Assembly (NCBI GenBank): GCA_011503125.2
Contig: WWBZ02000062.1
Span: 992,001-1,056,000 of the forward strand
Length of the DNA: 64,000 nucleotides
Reading direction: 5' to 3'
Source of the DNA: Botryosphaeria dothidea
Taxonomy: Eukaryota > Ascomycota > Dothideomycetes > Botryosphaeriales > Botryosphaeriaceae
A program made the position numbers and the translations under genes. The notes below the pieces were generated by a model. That model was given only the letters and a program-made list of their open reading frames with translations, did not search any database and was not told the DNA's origin. Below are positions 37,035 to 48,132 of this stretch, piece by piece; the first letter of the stretch is position 1; every line of letters begins with the position of its first letter.

Positions 37035-37915
37035 TATGGAAAGCAGAAGACGTGAGCAATTTTGGAGCGCTGGAAAAAATAAAACAATACCAATTGGAAA
37101 GGCTCGAAAAGGCGACCGGGATATTTGTTTTTGGCGAGTGTTTACTCTGTAGGGCTGTAATCGGGTTCACGGGTGGTCGTTCTCACCTCCAGCCTGAGGC
37201 CCCGTTACTGTAAAAAAAAAAGAAAAAAAGAAGATCAAAGCGTGGCCCGAACAATCTTGAAACGTGGAAGGCTGAGAGACTGATGGTTTCATTGATCTGC
37301 TCCCAAGGGCGACCCAGAGAGCATCTGGAGAGGAGGTCTCGGGGCCGAATTATTCCTTCCAGAGCTTATTGGCTGGGATGTGAAGGCGGCTTTACCGTAA
37401 ACAGGAGTCCGGCAGGGCTTCAAGGTAAGGCCGTTCTCGAACTGCTGGGTCGCGATCCGTAAAAGGCGTGTCAAATGAAGTTGGGCAGCATGTGTCACAC
37501 CAAGCCGGCGACCAAATGGCGGAAGCGTCTAGACCGAGACCAACATGGCGGAGGGAGAGGTTGGCTGAGAACAAGGGAAACCTCGTCACGGTCCTGTTCT
37601 GAATGACGTGAAGAAGGAATATGCTTGATTCGAGGTAAGACTGGAAACTGAAGTTTCCGGTTGCGCATCAATAAATTTACAGTTCAGGAATCTAGCCAGC
37701 GGGCGGCTGGAAAGGCGAGGCTGCCCCGAAACAGCCGGGCTAAGCCGAAACCGAGGCCACCTTAGGGTGCTGACACCTGCAGCCCAAGAGCTCCTGCGGA
37801 GGTCAAAATGCATGCACGTCGCCTCAACTGCTGTTGTCAGTATGCTTGCGTCGACATGTGGCATCCATGCCTAGCGCTGGCGACTGCATTAACTCCACTT
37901 ACCTCTCCTCTCCGC
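37035..37915. other. Intergenic, convergent 3' ends, no gene seen
   Basis: Lies between the tails of the MFS and ankyrin-CorA genes. An A-rich tract at 37213-37231 is the only notable feature. Confidence 0.55.
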
Positions 37916-40900
37916 TCAACCCTTCATCCACGTCAACAGATCGCTCTGTCTCCGCCGTTGCCGCATGACCAAGGCATATTCCTCATCATCCGTCTCCTCT
38001 TCTCCTCCCGAGCTCGAATCGGAGTAGTACACCCACTCCGGATTCGGCGGGTCCGCGGCCATTTTCTCTCCTTCCATCTCCGCTTTCAACCGCTTATCCA
38101 TTTCCTCGTCCGGCTTGAATGGTAGGTCGTGCTTTGCTATCCAGCTGACCCATTCCTTGTACCACTTGCTGCCAGTTTCGCGGATGCGCTTGCTCCGGAT
38201 CCTCCGGCTCTCGCGGAGCGGCTTGAGGAAGAGGAAAGCAGTGAGTTTATTGGTCGTGTGCTTCAAGCGAGTCCAAGTCACGGAGAATTTCTCAATATTG
38301 AAGGCGAGGATGACAAATGGAATGGAGAAGGCGAAAGATATGCCGAAGAGAAGAGCGGAGACCCAGCCCAGCGGAAAGTTGTTCTCACCCTCGGTTTTCG
38401 GGAATATGGAGATCCCGAGGGCGAAGAAGGATGCCATGAACGATAGAGGCAGGAAGATGATTGTGACCACGGTGAATACCAATATCGTCTGGTTGTGTCA
38501 GTGAAACGGTTGAAGCTGGAGTGGTGGGGTAATCGTACACTTCCTTGCCGGGCGGCGTGCTCCGCACCTTCACGGGAAGAGCGAGCCTCCCACAGATTTG
38601 CTTGTTTCTGTTTGAGATCGAGAAGATGCTCGAGCTGCAGAGAGTCAAAAAACCATATATCATCGAAGAGGTAAGTGGATCACTTACACCTTTTTCCACT
38701 TCTTTCGCATGGGATTCCATGAGATCGAAACTTTCTTTGGTTTCTTCAAGCAGATTCACAACCTCGGAAAACTTGTCGACCTCAAAGACATAGCTTGAAC
38801 CAATACTTCCTCGCGTGATGCTCCGTCTGTCGGCGACGATTTTTTGAAGAGTCTTGACAACCTTGGTCTGATCATTGATGACAGCTTTTATCATCTTGAT
38901 CTCATCCAGGATATCCTTGATCTCCTTGAGAAGCTTTGACTCTTTGAGGATATCCAGAAGCTTCTTAAGAAGCATGCTTCGGTGTTTGGAATAAGTCCGG
39001 TGCATCTCATGGAGAGCATGGAGCATCTTGGCTCGTCGGCGGAAGCGCCTGAAGAGGCGAGTTTCTTCCTCTTCCTGGAATGCTATCAGCCTATGCTCAA
39101 ACGAAAGGGAGTTAACTCCGAGCATACCGCGCGCCCGATGGCGCTCTCGAAAAATTGCAGAAAGTTGATTGGATCAAGATGTTGGTGGCGATCGAAAGAA
39201 TTGCAACAAACAGACAAGATCCGGGAAACAAGATCTGTGCTATCCTCAATTGACAGTCTGTTATCATCATTGAGCACAGTACTTTCAATATCGTCGGCTT
39301 CACGTGAAGACTGGGGAAAGATCGCTCCTTTCCGTGACGGGAAGCTGGTGATGATAGTATCAGGCTGGCCATCTTTTCCCTTGACGAACCACAGCCATAA
39401 CTGGTCTACCATCAGGAGATTGTGATCCTGTTGGTCTGGCCATTCCGATTTAGCCCAGCGGGAGACTACTTGCGTTCGATCTCTATAGGATGTGTCTTTC
39501 AACATGTAATAGTAGGACTGATCAAGAGTTCTGTGTCTGTTAATGACCATTGCTGTAGACACCGAATTCGAAGTATTTACACACCTTCTTGGATGCAAAG
39601 TGAGATGTTGGTTCTCGTTGTGGTTCTGATCATTCAGGTAGCCTCGGATTGCTAATGCCTCATGATCTTGGTCGGGAATCAAGTGAGTCCTGATGTCATT
39701 TGTGCTGCGACGCGGCGGTTTCAAACGAGGACGATTGAAAGGTAGGTTTGGCAGCAAGAACATTTTCGTCGGTGAGGGTCCAATTCTGTCAGCTATTTCC
39801 GCAAGGCTTCTTTGTCGGATGGAGCTTTCGTAGCTCACATACGGCATCTAATGGATTAGTTATCGGTAAGTCGAAATTTTCAGCTAGGGTCCAAGAACTC
39901 ACAAAAAGCACCCAATTGTCATTACTGTTGGTGCCCGATGCTCTTTGAAGGCCGGGTAATCTGGTGGCTTCTGGATTCATGTAGCGCTAGTTTGATGGAC
40001 AATCAGCACAGGCAACATGCGTATGAGGCTTCCATCGCGTGGAAATGAGGGGTTCAACTTACACCATGAAAGATTTTGCTGCGTTTGTGAGGTTTGGGCC
40101 ATGGCCAGTGAGGCAATTCAAGTTTCGCAAAAAGATCCTAAGAAGTCAAACAATGCAAAAAAGTAGAAGAAAAGAGCCTTACATGAACCCAAGCCATCTA
40201 TGAAACATGTCAGCATTACCTGCGTGGACTTTCGAGTTACACATACATTGTTCATTGGAATGTGGTACCATTGACACAAGGCCTTTGCAGACTTCTTGTC
40301 ACGAGCGGATTGGAACCAGTCGTTGATCTTGTCATTCGTGTATATCAAGTCGTGTACCGTCTTATACACAGGTAGATGAGTGTCAGGCTTATCACCCTCG
40401 GCTGGAAATATTTCGCGAACGCTCATGCCGGTGAGATGGCAAGCAGACCGAGCCTTTTCATTAGCTGGATTTCCTCTGACCAGACGACGAGGCCCAGAGG
40501 GTCCTTCTACCAACGGGGGCCTTTCGATGAGGTCCTTAATTCCTGGAAAAACCGAGGTATCGTGAAGGGCAATGTCCTGAGCCGATTTGCCGCGTTTATT
40601 CTTCACTCCTAATTTCGCTCCTGCTTTCAGAAGACAATGTACCATAACCGGGTCGTTGGGGTACCTCGGATCAACAGCAATATGCAGTGTCGTGTTGCCT
40701 GATTCATCTTGACGATCCAAATCGACTTTGCCGCTGTTGACAAGGTGTTGCATGAGTCTTGTATGCCCTCGCTCAGCGGCAATGTGCAAGATTGTCTGGC
40801 TCTTCCGGTTCTCGAAGTTCAAATCGTCTGAGGCTTTGATCAAGTCTCCCATGGAACTCTCATCCCGCGTCTCGGCAGCAGAAAGCAGTTGATGGAGCAC

Positions 40901-42367
40901 TAGGGACTCGGAAATGGCTTTCGAAATATTCCGAAAACGGTTGTCTTGAGGGCCAGAGAATCTTGCCACATCGTCAACTTCTAACTCGCACATCCAGATA
41001 CGGTCAAGGCGGTATGGAGCATGCTCAGCTAACTTGGTGTCCTTGGATTCCTGGGTTTTGTCAATGTATCCAAGCGAAGGAATATTGTGCTTTTCTATAC
41101 CATCGAAGAATCTCTGCCAGATGACCTTTGGAATGTGGTTGTTGTCTTTCCGAGCTTCAAACACTCTTGTTGACTTTCTTGAGATGTCAAATGTGGACGC
41201 TGTCCAGTTGACCAAGTCATCGAAATTTTCTAGCGGCGGAGCAAACATAGTTACGGCTGCAGTGGCTTCAACTATGTGGGTCCTCGAATTCTTGTCCACG
41301 GTCTCTAGAAGGTCGCCGAAAAGGATTTGCTCGATGACAACGTTGCCATACCCGTGACCAATGAAAACAATGGGATCTTTGCGTTGCTGACTTCGTGCTT
41401 CAAGAAGTTGAGCGAGTATATTGGTTGCTGCATGTTTCAGATGAATAGGGGCATTGTTTGCGATGCATTTGTTGATATCCAAGCCAAACCCGGTTATTCG
41501 TGCTGTTGGAAGGGCTTTCGGTAGCATGTCGGAGTCTTCCAACCAGCACATGACACCAGAAGTTTGAGATCTGGAACGTCTGGCAATCGTCAGTCAATGG
41601 ACTGGACCAGGGGCGGTTGCCATACTTGATACTGGGGCGCTTTGTATGACCTTTGGAAGCCTCTTCCTTAGGGACAGTCAATAGTCCTGAAGCATCTTTG
41701 ACACGCGCCTGGGGTTCTCCGACAACGGTCCTTTCTTTCTTATCCTTCTTTTCGAGGAACACAGAGATATCCCAGTCTTCGTCTTTCTTCTGATTCCCAC
41801 ACATGTAAATTACAAAAACATCAATTGGACATCGGTTGTCTTTGATTTTGGGTTCGCGAAATCTGCGAACTGTAATATCGGGAATCATATGCTGAAATCC
41901 GGCATGGTTCGCAGGTGTTGGAGATTGAGCGCTACAATTTCATCAGTATCACTAGTTAGGACATATGCAAGACATCTTACCGTCGTTCCACCTTGCTTGC
42001 CCTCCTCTCGGAGGCCCGTCTCCCATTTTGGGTAGGCGTTCTGACGCCATCCGGAATTAAAAGAGACAGGCGATTCCGCTCAGGATGTCCTTTGGGCGAG
42101 GATGGTCTCTCATTATCTATCAAACTTTTGCTGCGCTTGCGGTGGACTTGCAGCAAAGAGGTCGGAGCTGGTGGATCAATGGGGCCAGGTTCGTCGGTCA
42201 ATGAAACCGATATGTCTGGAGGCAATATGGACACGCTCGGACGGGGGTGGCCGTTGTCCATAGAACTCCTGAGAGGCGAACCACCATCTGAAGATTGATT
42301 AGATGAATGTCTCACGTGAGGAAAGTCATCGGATACAGTACTCACGTTTCTCCTGTGATGAATCCAT
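37916..42367 (-). CDS. Hydrolase-like / ankyrin / CorA-like membrane protein
   Basis: Twelve exons with consistent phases (42346-42367, 41981-42287, 41626-41931, 40247-41579, 40183-40197, 40063-40137, 39903-39986, 39585-39847, 39128-39530, 38688-39074, 38539-38634, 37916-38488) give 1287 residues. Order: a disordered N-terminus; an alpha/beta-hydrolase-like region with the elbow IVFIGHGYGNVV (286-290), where the nucleophile serine is Gly; about two to three ankyrin repeats (471-554, TILHIAAERGH and TTLHIAVD); a conserved linker with RRTLDQSYYYML and LLMVDQLWLWF; a coiled-coil; and two CorA-like TM helices (about 1098-1121 and 1138-1160) without the GMN motif of true Mg2+ channels. Exon 5 is 15 bases. 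Fungal proteins of this architecture are linked by inference with NLR-like recognition; no function is proven. Confidence 0.85.
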
Positions 42368-43329
42368 AGGGAGCGCGCGTTTGCCAACAGGAAGCAAAGC
42401 CAGGAAGATGGCAGGAAAAGCGTTGGAAGAGTGGGTCGCATCGGCTTTGATCCATAGTTATCACCCGGCTGCGGCTGAGCTGCATTTTGGCCCCCACATC
42501 AGAGCGGGACGACGGGGTGTGCCGAACAATCCTGCAGTTGGTTGCACATATCAATACTTGAAGTCTAGCCACTACAAGCCATGGCTGTTCTTCCGCGTAT
42601 GTGTATGGCTGCAAGGAAAACAAAGGTGGTGTCGTGCCACAGTCTGGCGGCTCAATTGGTTAGGCTGGCCGGGGCGCCATCTATTTGGGGGCCATTAAGG
42701 GCGGAGAAAATCAGCAGAGGCGGCTGATGACTTGTCAGCATTTGCAGATAATCTGTGGGGATCGAGAGTACAGCAGTACCAATTCTTTGGCATAAGACAA
42801 GACATTGAGCAACATTGTCACATTCAAAGGGTCAGACGCCATCTGATTGAACTAGAAAACAGGATCCCAACTACCAGTATCCTGACGGCGATTGACAGTA
42901 ACAGTGGATTGATGATATGCGACGGCTGATTTTCAAGGAGAGGAGGACAGAGATGTGAGGTGAGTTGAGGTGGAAGCTCTGGGCGGGAACAGTGCGGGCG
43001 GGAAGGCAGCAGGCGGGGATCCCTGAAGCCCGGGGTCGGCCCGACCAAGCAAGCTCGACTTTCGCCACCCGTCGCAGTTCTACAACCACTCAACTCGACC
43101 TCGAGACCTACCGAGCTCAATCTCACGCACCAATTCGAGCACAGGGCTACCTGCTGATTCCACAAGCCAGCAACGACTCCTCAGTCCACAGCCGTCTTGC
43201 AAACCTCTACACGCATCCACGTCCGCTCCAGCATCCGCTCTACCACCTTTGCCAACGCGCGACTCCACCTCGAGCGCTCCTCACACCGATTCTCCTGCCT
43301 ACGAACTCAGCGTCTCCTCTAAAATCACC
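42368..43329. other. Intergenic, divergent promoter region, no gene seen
   Basis: Between the leftward ankyrin-CorA gene and the rightward SNU23 gene. A stretch near 42644-42665 (GGCGGCTCAATTGGTTAGGC) resembles a tRNA D-arm but no partner arms follow. Confidence 0.5.
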
Positions 43330-43974
43330 ATGTCCGGCAAAAAGCCCGGCGCCTACGGCGCCAACCACGCTTCAGACACCTCCTTCCGCAAGACCTGGGA
43401 CCGCGAAGAATACGCCGCCAAAGCACGCCAGCACGACGAGAAACAAAAGGAGGAAGGCCGCGCGCGCTACGAAGCCAAGCTCCAGGGCAAGAAATACGTG
43501 CGGCGCGCCTCGACTCCGCCCGATGCGAAGGAGACCGAAGCGCGGAAGTCGCGCCTCGATGTCGGCGCCATGGTCGGCAAGACGATGCTGGTGCCGGCGG
43601 GCGCGGCTACGGGGAAGAGGGGCCGCGGCGCGGGTTTCTACTGCGATGCCTGCGATTTGACGTTCAAGGATAACTTGCAGCTGGTGGAGCATTTGAATAG
43701 TAAGCAGCATTTGGCGGCGACGGGTGAGAGTGGAGAGGTGAAAAAGGCGACGGTGGAGGAAGTGAGGGAGAGGCTGGCGTGGTTGAAGAGAAAGAGGGAA
43801 GATGAGAAGAATGATGAGGTGGTGGATCTGGGTGCGAGGTTGGAGCAGGCGAGGGAGAAGGAGCAGAGGGAGCGCGAGGAGAAGCGGAGGAAGAGGAATG
43901 AGAAGCGGAGAAAGACGGCTGGCGGTGTGGGTGTGAAGACCGAGTATGATCCCAGTGAAGGAATCATTGCGTGA
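43330..43974 (+). CDS. SNU23: U4/U6.U5 tri-snRNP zinc-finger protein Snu23 (ZMAT2 family)
   Basis: A single exon of 214 residues from ATG 43330 (context ATCACCATG). Snu23 joins the pre-B spliceosome with Prp38 and Spp381 and acts near the U6/5' splice site helix. Marks: DTSFRKTWDREEYAAKA near the start, VGKTMLVPA before the finger, a matrin-type C2H2 finger FYCDACDLTFKDNLQLVEHL..KQH, VEEVRERLAWLKRKRE, and a charged Arg/Glu/Lys-rich helix ending RRKTAGG. The gene is tightly purine-rich at its 3' end because of that helix. Confidence 0.94.
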   Translation: MSGKKPGAYGANHASDTSFRKTWDREEYAAKARQHDEKQKEEGRARYEAKLQGKKYVRRASTPPDAKETEARKSRLDVGAMVGKTMLVPAGAATGKRGRGAGFYCDACDLTFKDNLQLVEHLNSKQHLAATGESGEVKKATVEEVRERLAWLKRKREDEKNDEVVDLGARLEQAREKEQREREEKRRKRNEKRRKTAGGVGVKTEYDPSEGIIA

Positions 43975-44763
43975 GCCTCAAGTCGCATTGCGAGACGTGT
44001 GGGCGCGGCGTTAAACTGGATATGAGCATTTCAAAGGCGTTCCGGTGGGTCGGATCAATCGGCATAAAGGCCTGGGAAAAGATACGGATTGCATGACAGG
44101 GAACATGAACTTAACAAGGATTCGTCCTGCGGATCTGCGGATCATTTCAAGATGGTGATGAGAAATTCACGACTGTGTTCCGTGTTGAATCAAAATTACA
44201 GAGAATCCTCCTCATCTTGGCCCCAAGCCGCTAATCCTCACCTACATGAACCACAATAGACTACCAATGATATCTATGATTATAGCCGGAATTCCCAGGT
44301 CCACCCTCAGAGTGGATTGATTTACTGTTCAAATTGGTACGAAGTTTGTGTTCCGTTAATGTCTGCCAAGACCGAGTCGATGCCATGAAAGAAAAGCACA
44401 CCATTCAAACTCTTGCGCAACAAAGGCAATGGCCTGGAGTCCTAACTCAAGTAGGCTACAAAGGGACCGCAACATTGGAGTGCTGCATGCAGCTCTTTGG
44501 GATTTTGAATTAGAGCGCTGAATTGTGACTTCTCCGGGTGCGATCCGTGATATCAAGGTATCATATTAGGCAGATAGTGCCCTTCTGTAGTGACAATTAT
44601 GCCGAACAAAGCCCTCTATTCAGTTCTTGAATGCAGCTATGAGCAGACAGCGTGATGGATAACAGTCACTCCAGTGTTTAAGATCGTAACATTACACAAT
44701 CTCCTAAAGAACATTGCAGTATCTATCGGCAGAAAAGAAGACATTTCCTTGGCCAGACAAACC
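43975..44763. other. Intergenic, no gene seen
   Basis: AT-richer stretch after SNU23. No open frame with features and no RNA gene recognised. Confidence 0.55.
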
Positions 44764-45291
44764 ATGTCCCTATTCGCACAAACCCCGGGTCCGAAGGCTC
44801 CAGCGGACGCGCCGGCCGCCATCAACCCTCCCGCAGTCCGTCCTCGACCTCGAGGCAAAGCTCTTTGGCACCAGAGCGACCATCCACAGGAGACCCGGCT
44901 CCCTCTTCGGGACCTCGACCTCCCGCTCTCCGCAGAAGCTCAGAGACCTCCCTCCATCTACAGACTCAAAAACGGTGTCTCCGGCGCCAGCACCAGCACC
45001 AAGCCCTGTCTCGACCTGCCGCTTTGGGTCAGGAACGTCGATATTGCAGCTTCCTGATACGAAACAAGAAACCCGTATTATTCGATCCACGAGTATAGAC
45101 ACTCAGACGATTGCCGAACTGGATGGAATGACAAGCTACCGGAATCGGTCTTCGTCAAAGAGGCGGCTAAATTCATGAACTCAAGGTTGGTCAACGTCAA
45201 GTTTGTACGATCAGATGGATCGGGTCCATTGGGCGAGGTGTTTCCGGAAGTGTGTGCCATGCCTGAATACGATCCTGAGGCTTGGGTGTAG
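44764..45291 (+). pseudogene. Possible small gene, frame interrupted (broken or with an unrecognised intron)
   Basis: ATG 44764 opens MSLFAQTPGPKAPADAPAA and stays open to a TGA at 45055. The same frame then resumes and gives a convincing ending, including LPESVFVKEAAKFMNSRL and GEVFPEVCAMPEYDPEAWV, up to the TAG at 45289. A different frame (VLDLEAKLFGTRATIHRRPG) is open across the middle. I could not find a splice pair that joins them in phase. It may be a small gene with an unusual intron, or one with two frameshifts. No family recognised. Confidence 0.3.
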
Positions 45292-46995
45292 GCCTGTAAT
45301 ACTCAATTTTGTTTTGTTTTGTCGGTTAAGTTGGGAGCGATTCGATCAGTTGTTGTTTCTTGGGTCGAGTACAGCCGAACTCCTTTCAAATTTTAATGAA
45401 GCCATGCTCTTCTGTATTCCTTCCACTTCCACTATATTCTCGGGATTTTCCGTTATTTCTTATGCTATGTTGAAATCCGCTGATAGCGATTGGTCACCCG
45501 TCAAGCGCTCGTCGAAGCGAGCAACTGCTCAAGTTGTGGGCTCCTGCTCTAGCGCTGAGTCCTGCTGAAGTCTGCGCACCCTAAAGGGCCCCCTTATCTG
45601 CTCGGATGGGATATTTGGAGGGATGACTGCGCCGCGCTGCAGGATCTCGACCTCGCGTGCGGCTCTCGCTTGGAAAACGAGGGCGCGGATGGTCGGCATC
45701 AGGTCGCGCCACTCGCGCGCCCCTAAATGCTGCAGTTCTCGAGAAGACAGCGAGCGAGCGAGCGACCTCTGAGAGACAAATGGTCTTTGGATGGTGGCGG
45801 TGGTCCAGCAAGGCTTGCAGGCGAGGGCGCAGCAAGGCGCCCGTGGGATCCATTTGAGTGTCAAGTGGGGCGCACGTTGGCGGCGGGCAGTCGTCTGATG
45901 AGGACGGAGCGGCATCGAGATATGGTTTAGATTAAGTTTAAACGAATGACGTCTTCCACTCTATCTACCCAAAGACTGTAGATGGAAGCTGAACAAAGGG
46001 CGGAGGCCCCCCACGGGAGCGGAAATAACTTTGAAAAGACGCCGAGGTGCTCGGGCCGGCGATCGATGCCAGCCCCGGGACATGGCCCCGACTGCGCCAG
46101 AAAGGGCGTCCCCCAAACACCATCACGAGATGCGTCGCCGTCTTTGGCACTGAGGGCTGTCGTTGTTTCCGGTTTCTGCTCAGCATCGTTTCATCGCCGA
46201 CTTGGCGTGTCGAACGGGAGCCCCTTGCCAGAAGAGCCGACGTTTGTTGTTTCTGCCGACGACCGATGCGGGATACGAGCTGCAACACCGCTGCCACCAC
46301 CGGCCACCACCATCGCAGCAAGCGCCGTGTCCAACGGGGCCTCCCGAGCAGTCGGGGGGCGGAAGAGCCTGGAAGGAGTCTGGAAGTGTCGGTCACGCCA
46401 GGGGAAATTTGCGGCTCAGTGAAGCGAGCAGGTCGCCACTCCGGCATCTCACCGCCGGGCTGTAGTTGCTCCCTATGCTGGGGCTCTGGAGCGCTGGAGG
46501 CGTGGTGTAGCGCGCGCAGGAGCGTTCCGCATCATTTCGTTTCGCGGGACGGAAAAATGGCTGCACAGGATGCGCCTCATGCGTAGGCCTGGCCTGTTTC
46601 ATGTCCAAGCGATTGGTGTTCCTGACGCCGCCCGAGCCACGCCCTCCCGCATTCGGCAGTCCTGCCGCCAGTCTGGTGGAGCATCGCAGCCGACTGCACC
46701 GTGTAGATGAAACCCACGTCTTGGCACCGCTCTGTCCGCTCTCCACTTCGCGCTGGAGGCGCGGGCACAGCGAGGAAGGTGAAGTCTTGGCAATGCTTCA
46801 GCCCTCTGGAAGTGGCCGATCGCCCTGGCGGAGGACCCCCCCGATTGTGCTGTATAAGAGCTGCCTGCCCGGCCGGTGACCATGAGTTTCTCCCATCAAG
46901 CCTGGATAGCTTAGCATTCCCTCTCACATTCTTCTGCTTTCTGCAAACTTTCGTTCGTTTTAGTCACTCTTTGACAACCCACACTCTTTCCCAAA
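45292..46995. other. Intergenic, GC-rich promoter region of the AA9 gene
   Basis: About 1.7 kb upstream of the AA9 gene. It is GC-rich with many short open frames on both strands, none with family features. Holds the TATA box listed separately. Confidence 0.5.
46853..46858 (+). promoter_or_regulatory. TATA box of the AA9 gene
   Basis: TATAAG lies 143 bases before the ATG at 46996, and the intervening sequence is pyrimidine-rich like a fungal 5' UTR. This suits a strongly induced secreted enzyme. Confidence 0.55.
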
Positions 46996-48132
46996 ATGAA
47001 GACTCACACTTACGGACTGCTCGCTCTGGCAGCGGCAGCTAAGCTGGCCAGCGCCCACACTACCGTCTTCGCCGCCTGGATCAACGATGAGGACCAGGGC
47101 CTCGGCAACTCTGCTGATGGCTACATCCGCAGCCCTCCCAACAACGACCCCGTCAAGGATGTCACCTCCACCGACATGACCTGCAACGTCAACGGCGCTA
47201 CTGCCGCCGGCAAGACTCTCTCCGTCAAGTCCGGTGACAAGTTCACCTTCGAGTGGCACCACAACGGCCGTGATTCCTCGGACGACATCATTGCCTCTTC
47301 CCACTTGGGTCCCGTCATGGTGTACCTGGCCCCCACCGAGAAGGGTTCCAGCGGCAGCGGCTGGGTCAAGATTGCCGAGGAGGGCTATGCCGATGGCAAG
47401 TGGGCGGTCGACAACCTGATCGCCAACAAGGGCAAGCACTCTGTCACCATCCCCGACATTCCCGCCGGCAAGTACCTGCTCCGCCCGGAGATCATCGCCC
47501 TCCACGAGGGCAACCGCGAGGGCGGTGCCCAGTTCTACATGGAGTGCGTCCAGATCGAGGTCACCTCGGACGGCGCCAACACCCTGCCCGAGGGTGTCTC
47601 CATCCCCGGCGCCTACACCGCCACCGACAAGGGTGTCCTCTTCGACATCTACAGCACCTTCGACTCCTACCCCATCCCCGGCCCCGCTGTCTGGGACGGT
47701 GCCTCCTCCGGCTCGTCGGGCTCCGGCTCGACCGCCTCTTCCTCCTCCGCGGCTGTTGTCGCCGAGACCACCGCCGCCGCCGCCACCACCTCGGCTGCCG
47801 TGGCCACCTCTGCTGCCTCCACCCCGGCTACCTCTGCCGCTCCGGCTACCACCGCTGCCCCTGAGGTCAGCACGAGTGCTGCTCCCGTTGCTACCAGCAC
47901 TGCCTACGAGACGGAGAACGTCGCTGAGACCACCTACGCCACCGTCACTGCCACCCCTACCCCCGCCGTCGAGACTCCCACCACCCCCTCTGTTGGCGGT
48001 GCCGTCGGCGGCGCTGTGAAGAAATACCAGAGGTGTGGAGGCAAGGGCTACAGCGGTGCTACTTCCTGCGAGGACGGCACCACGTGCAAGCAGTGGAACG
48101 ATTACTACAGCCAGTGCGTCGAGAGCTCTTAA
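46996..48132 (+). CDS. AA9 lytic polysaccharide monooxygenase with CBM1
   Basis: A single exon of 378 residues. AA9 enzymes are secreted copper enzymes that oxidatively cut cellulose. The signal peptide [20 protein letters not shown] ends just before His21, which becomes the N-terminal copper ligand; the second histidine-brace ligand is H103 in [13 protein letters not shown], and H170, Q179 and Y181 ([11 protein letters not shown]) complete the copper site. A Ser/Ala/Thr-rich O-glycosylated linker (about 245-340) leads to a C-terminal cellulose-binding CBM1 ([25 protein letters not shown]) with its four cysteines. Codon use is strongly C-biased. Regulation is probably by cellulose and carbon repression, but I did not verify specific sites. 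Confidence 0.96.
   Translation: MKTHTYGLLALAAAAKLASAHTTVFAAWINDEDQGLGNSADGYIRSPPNNDPVKDVTSTDMTCNVNGATAAGKTLSVKSGDKFTFEWHHNGRDSSDDIIASSHLGPVMVYLAPTEKGSSGSGWVKIAEEGYADGKWAVDNLIANKGKHSVTIPDIPAGKYLLRPEIIALHEGNREGGAQFYMECVQIEVTSDGANTLPEGVSIPGAYTATDKGVLFDIYSTFDSYPIPGPAVWDGASSGSSGSGSTASSSSAAVVAETTAAAATTSAAVATSAASTPATSAAPATTAAPEVSTSAAPVATSTAYETENVAETTYATVTATPTPAVETPTTPSVGGAVGGAVKKYQRCGGKGYSGATSCEDGTTCKQWNDYYSQCVESS

Noticed and set aside
40118..41551. Reading 40118-41551 as a separate ankyrin gene
   Set aside because: Exons on both sides join it in phase with good GT-AG introns, and the downstream exons carry the linker and CorA-like parts normally fused to this type of ankyrin region.
42640..42690. 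tRNA D-arm look-alike (GGCGGCTCAATTGGTTAGGC)
   Set aside because: No matching acceptor stem, anticodon arm or B-box follows within a plausible distance, with or without GT-AG gaps.
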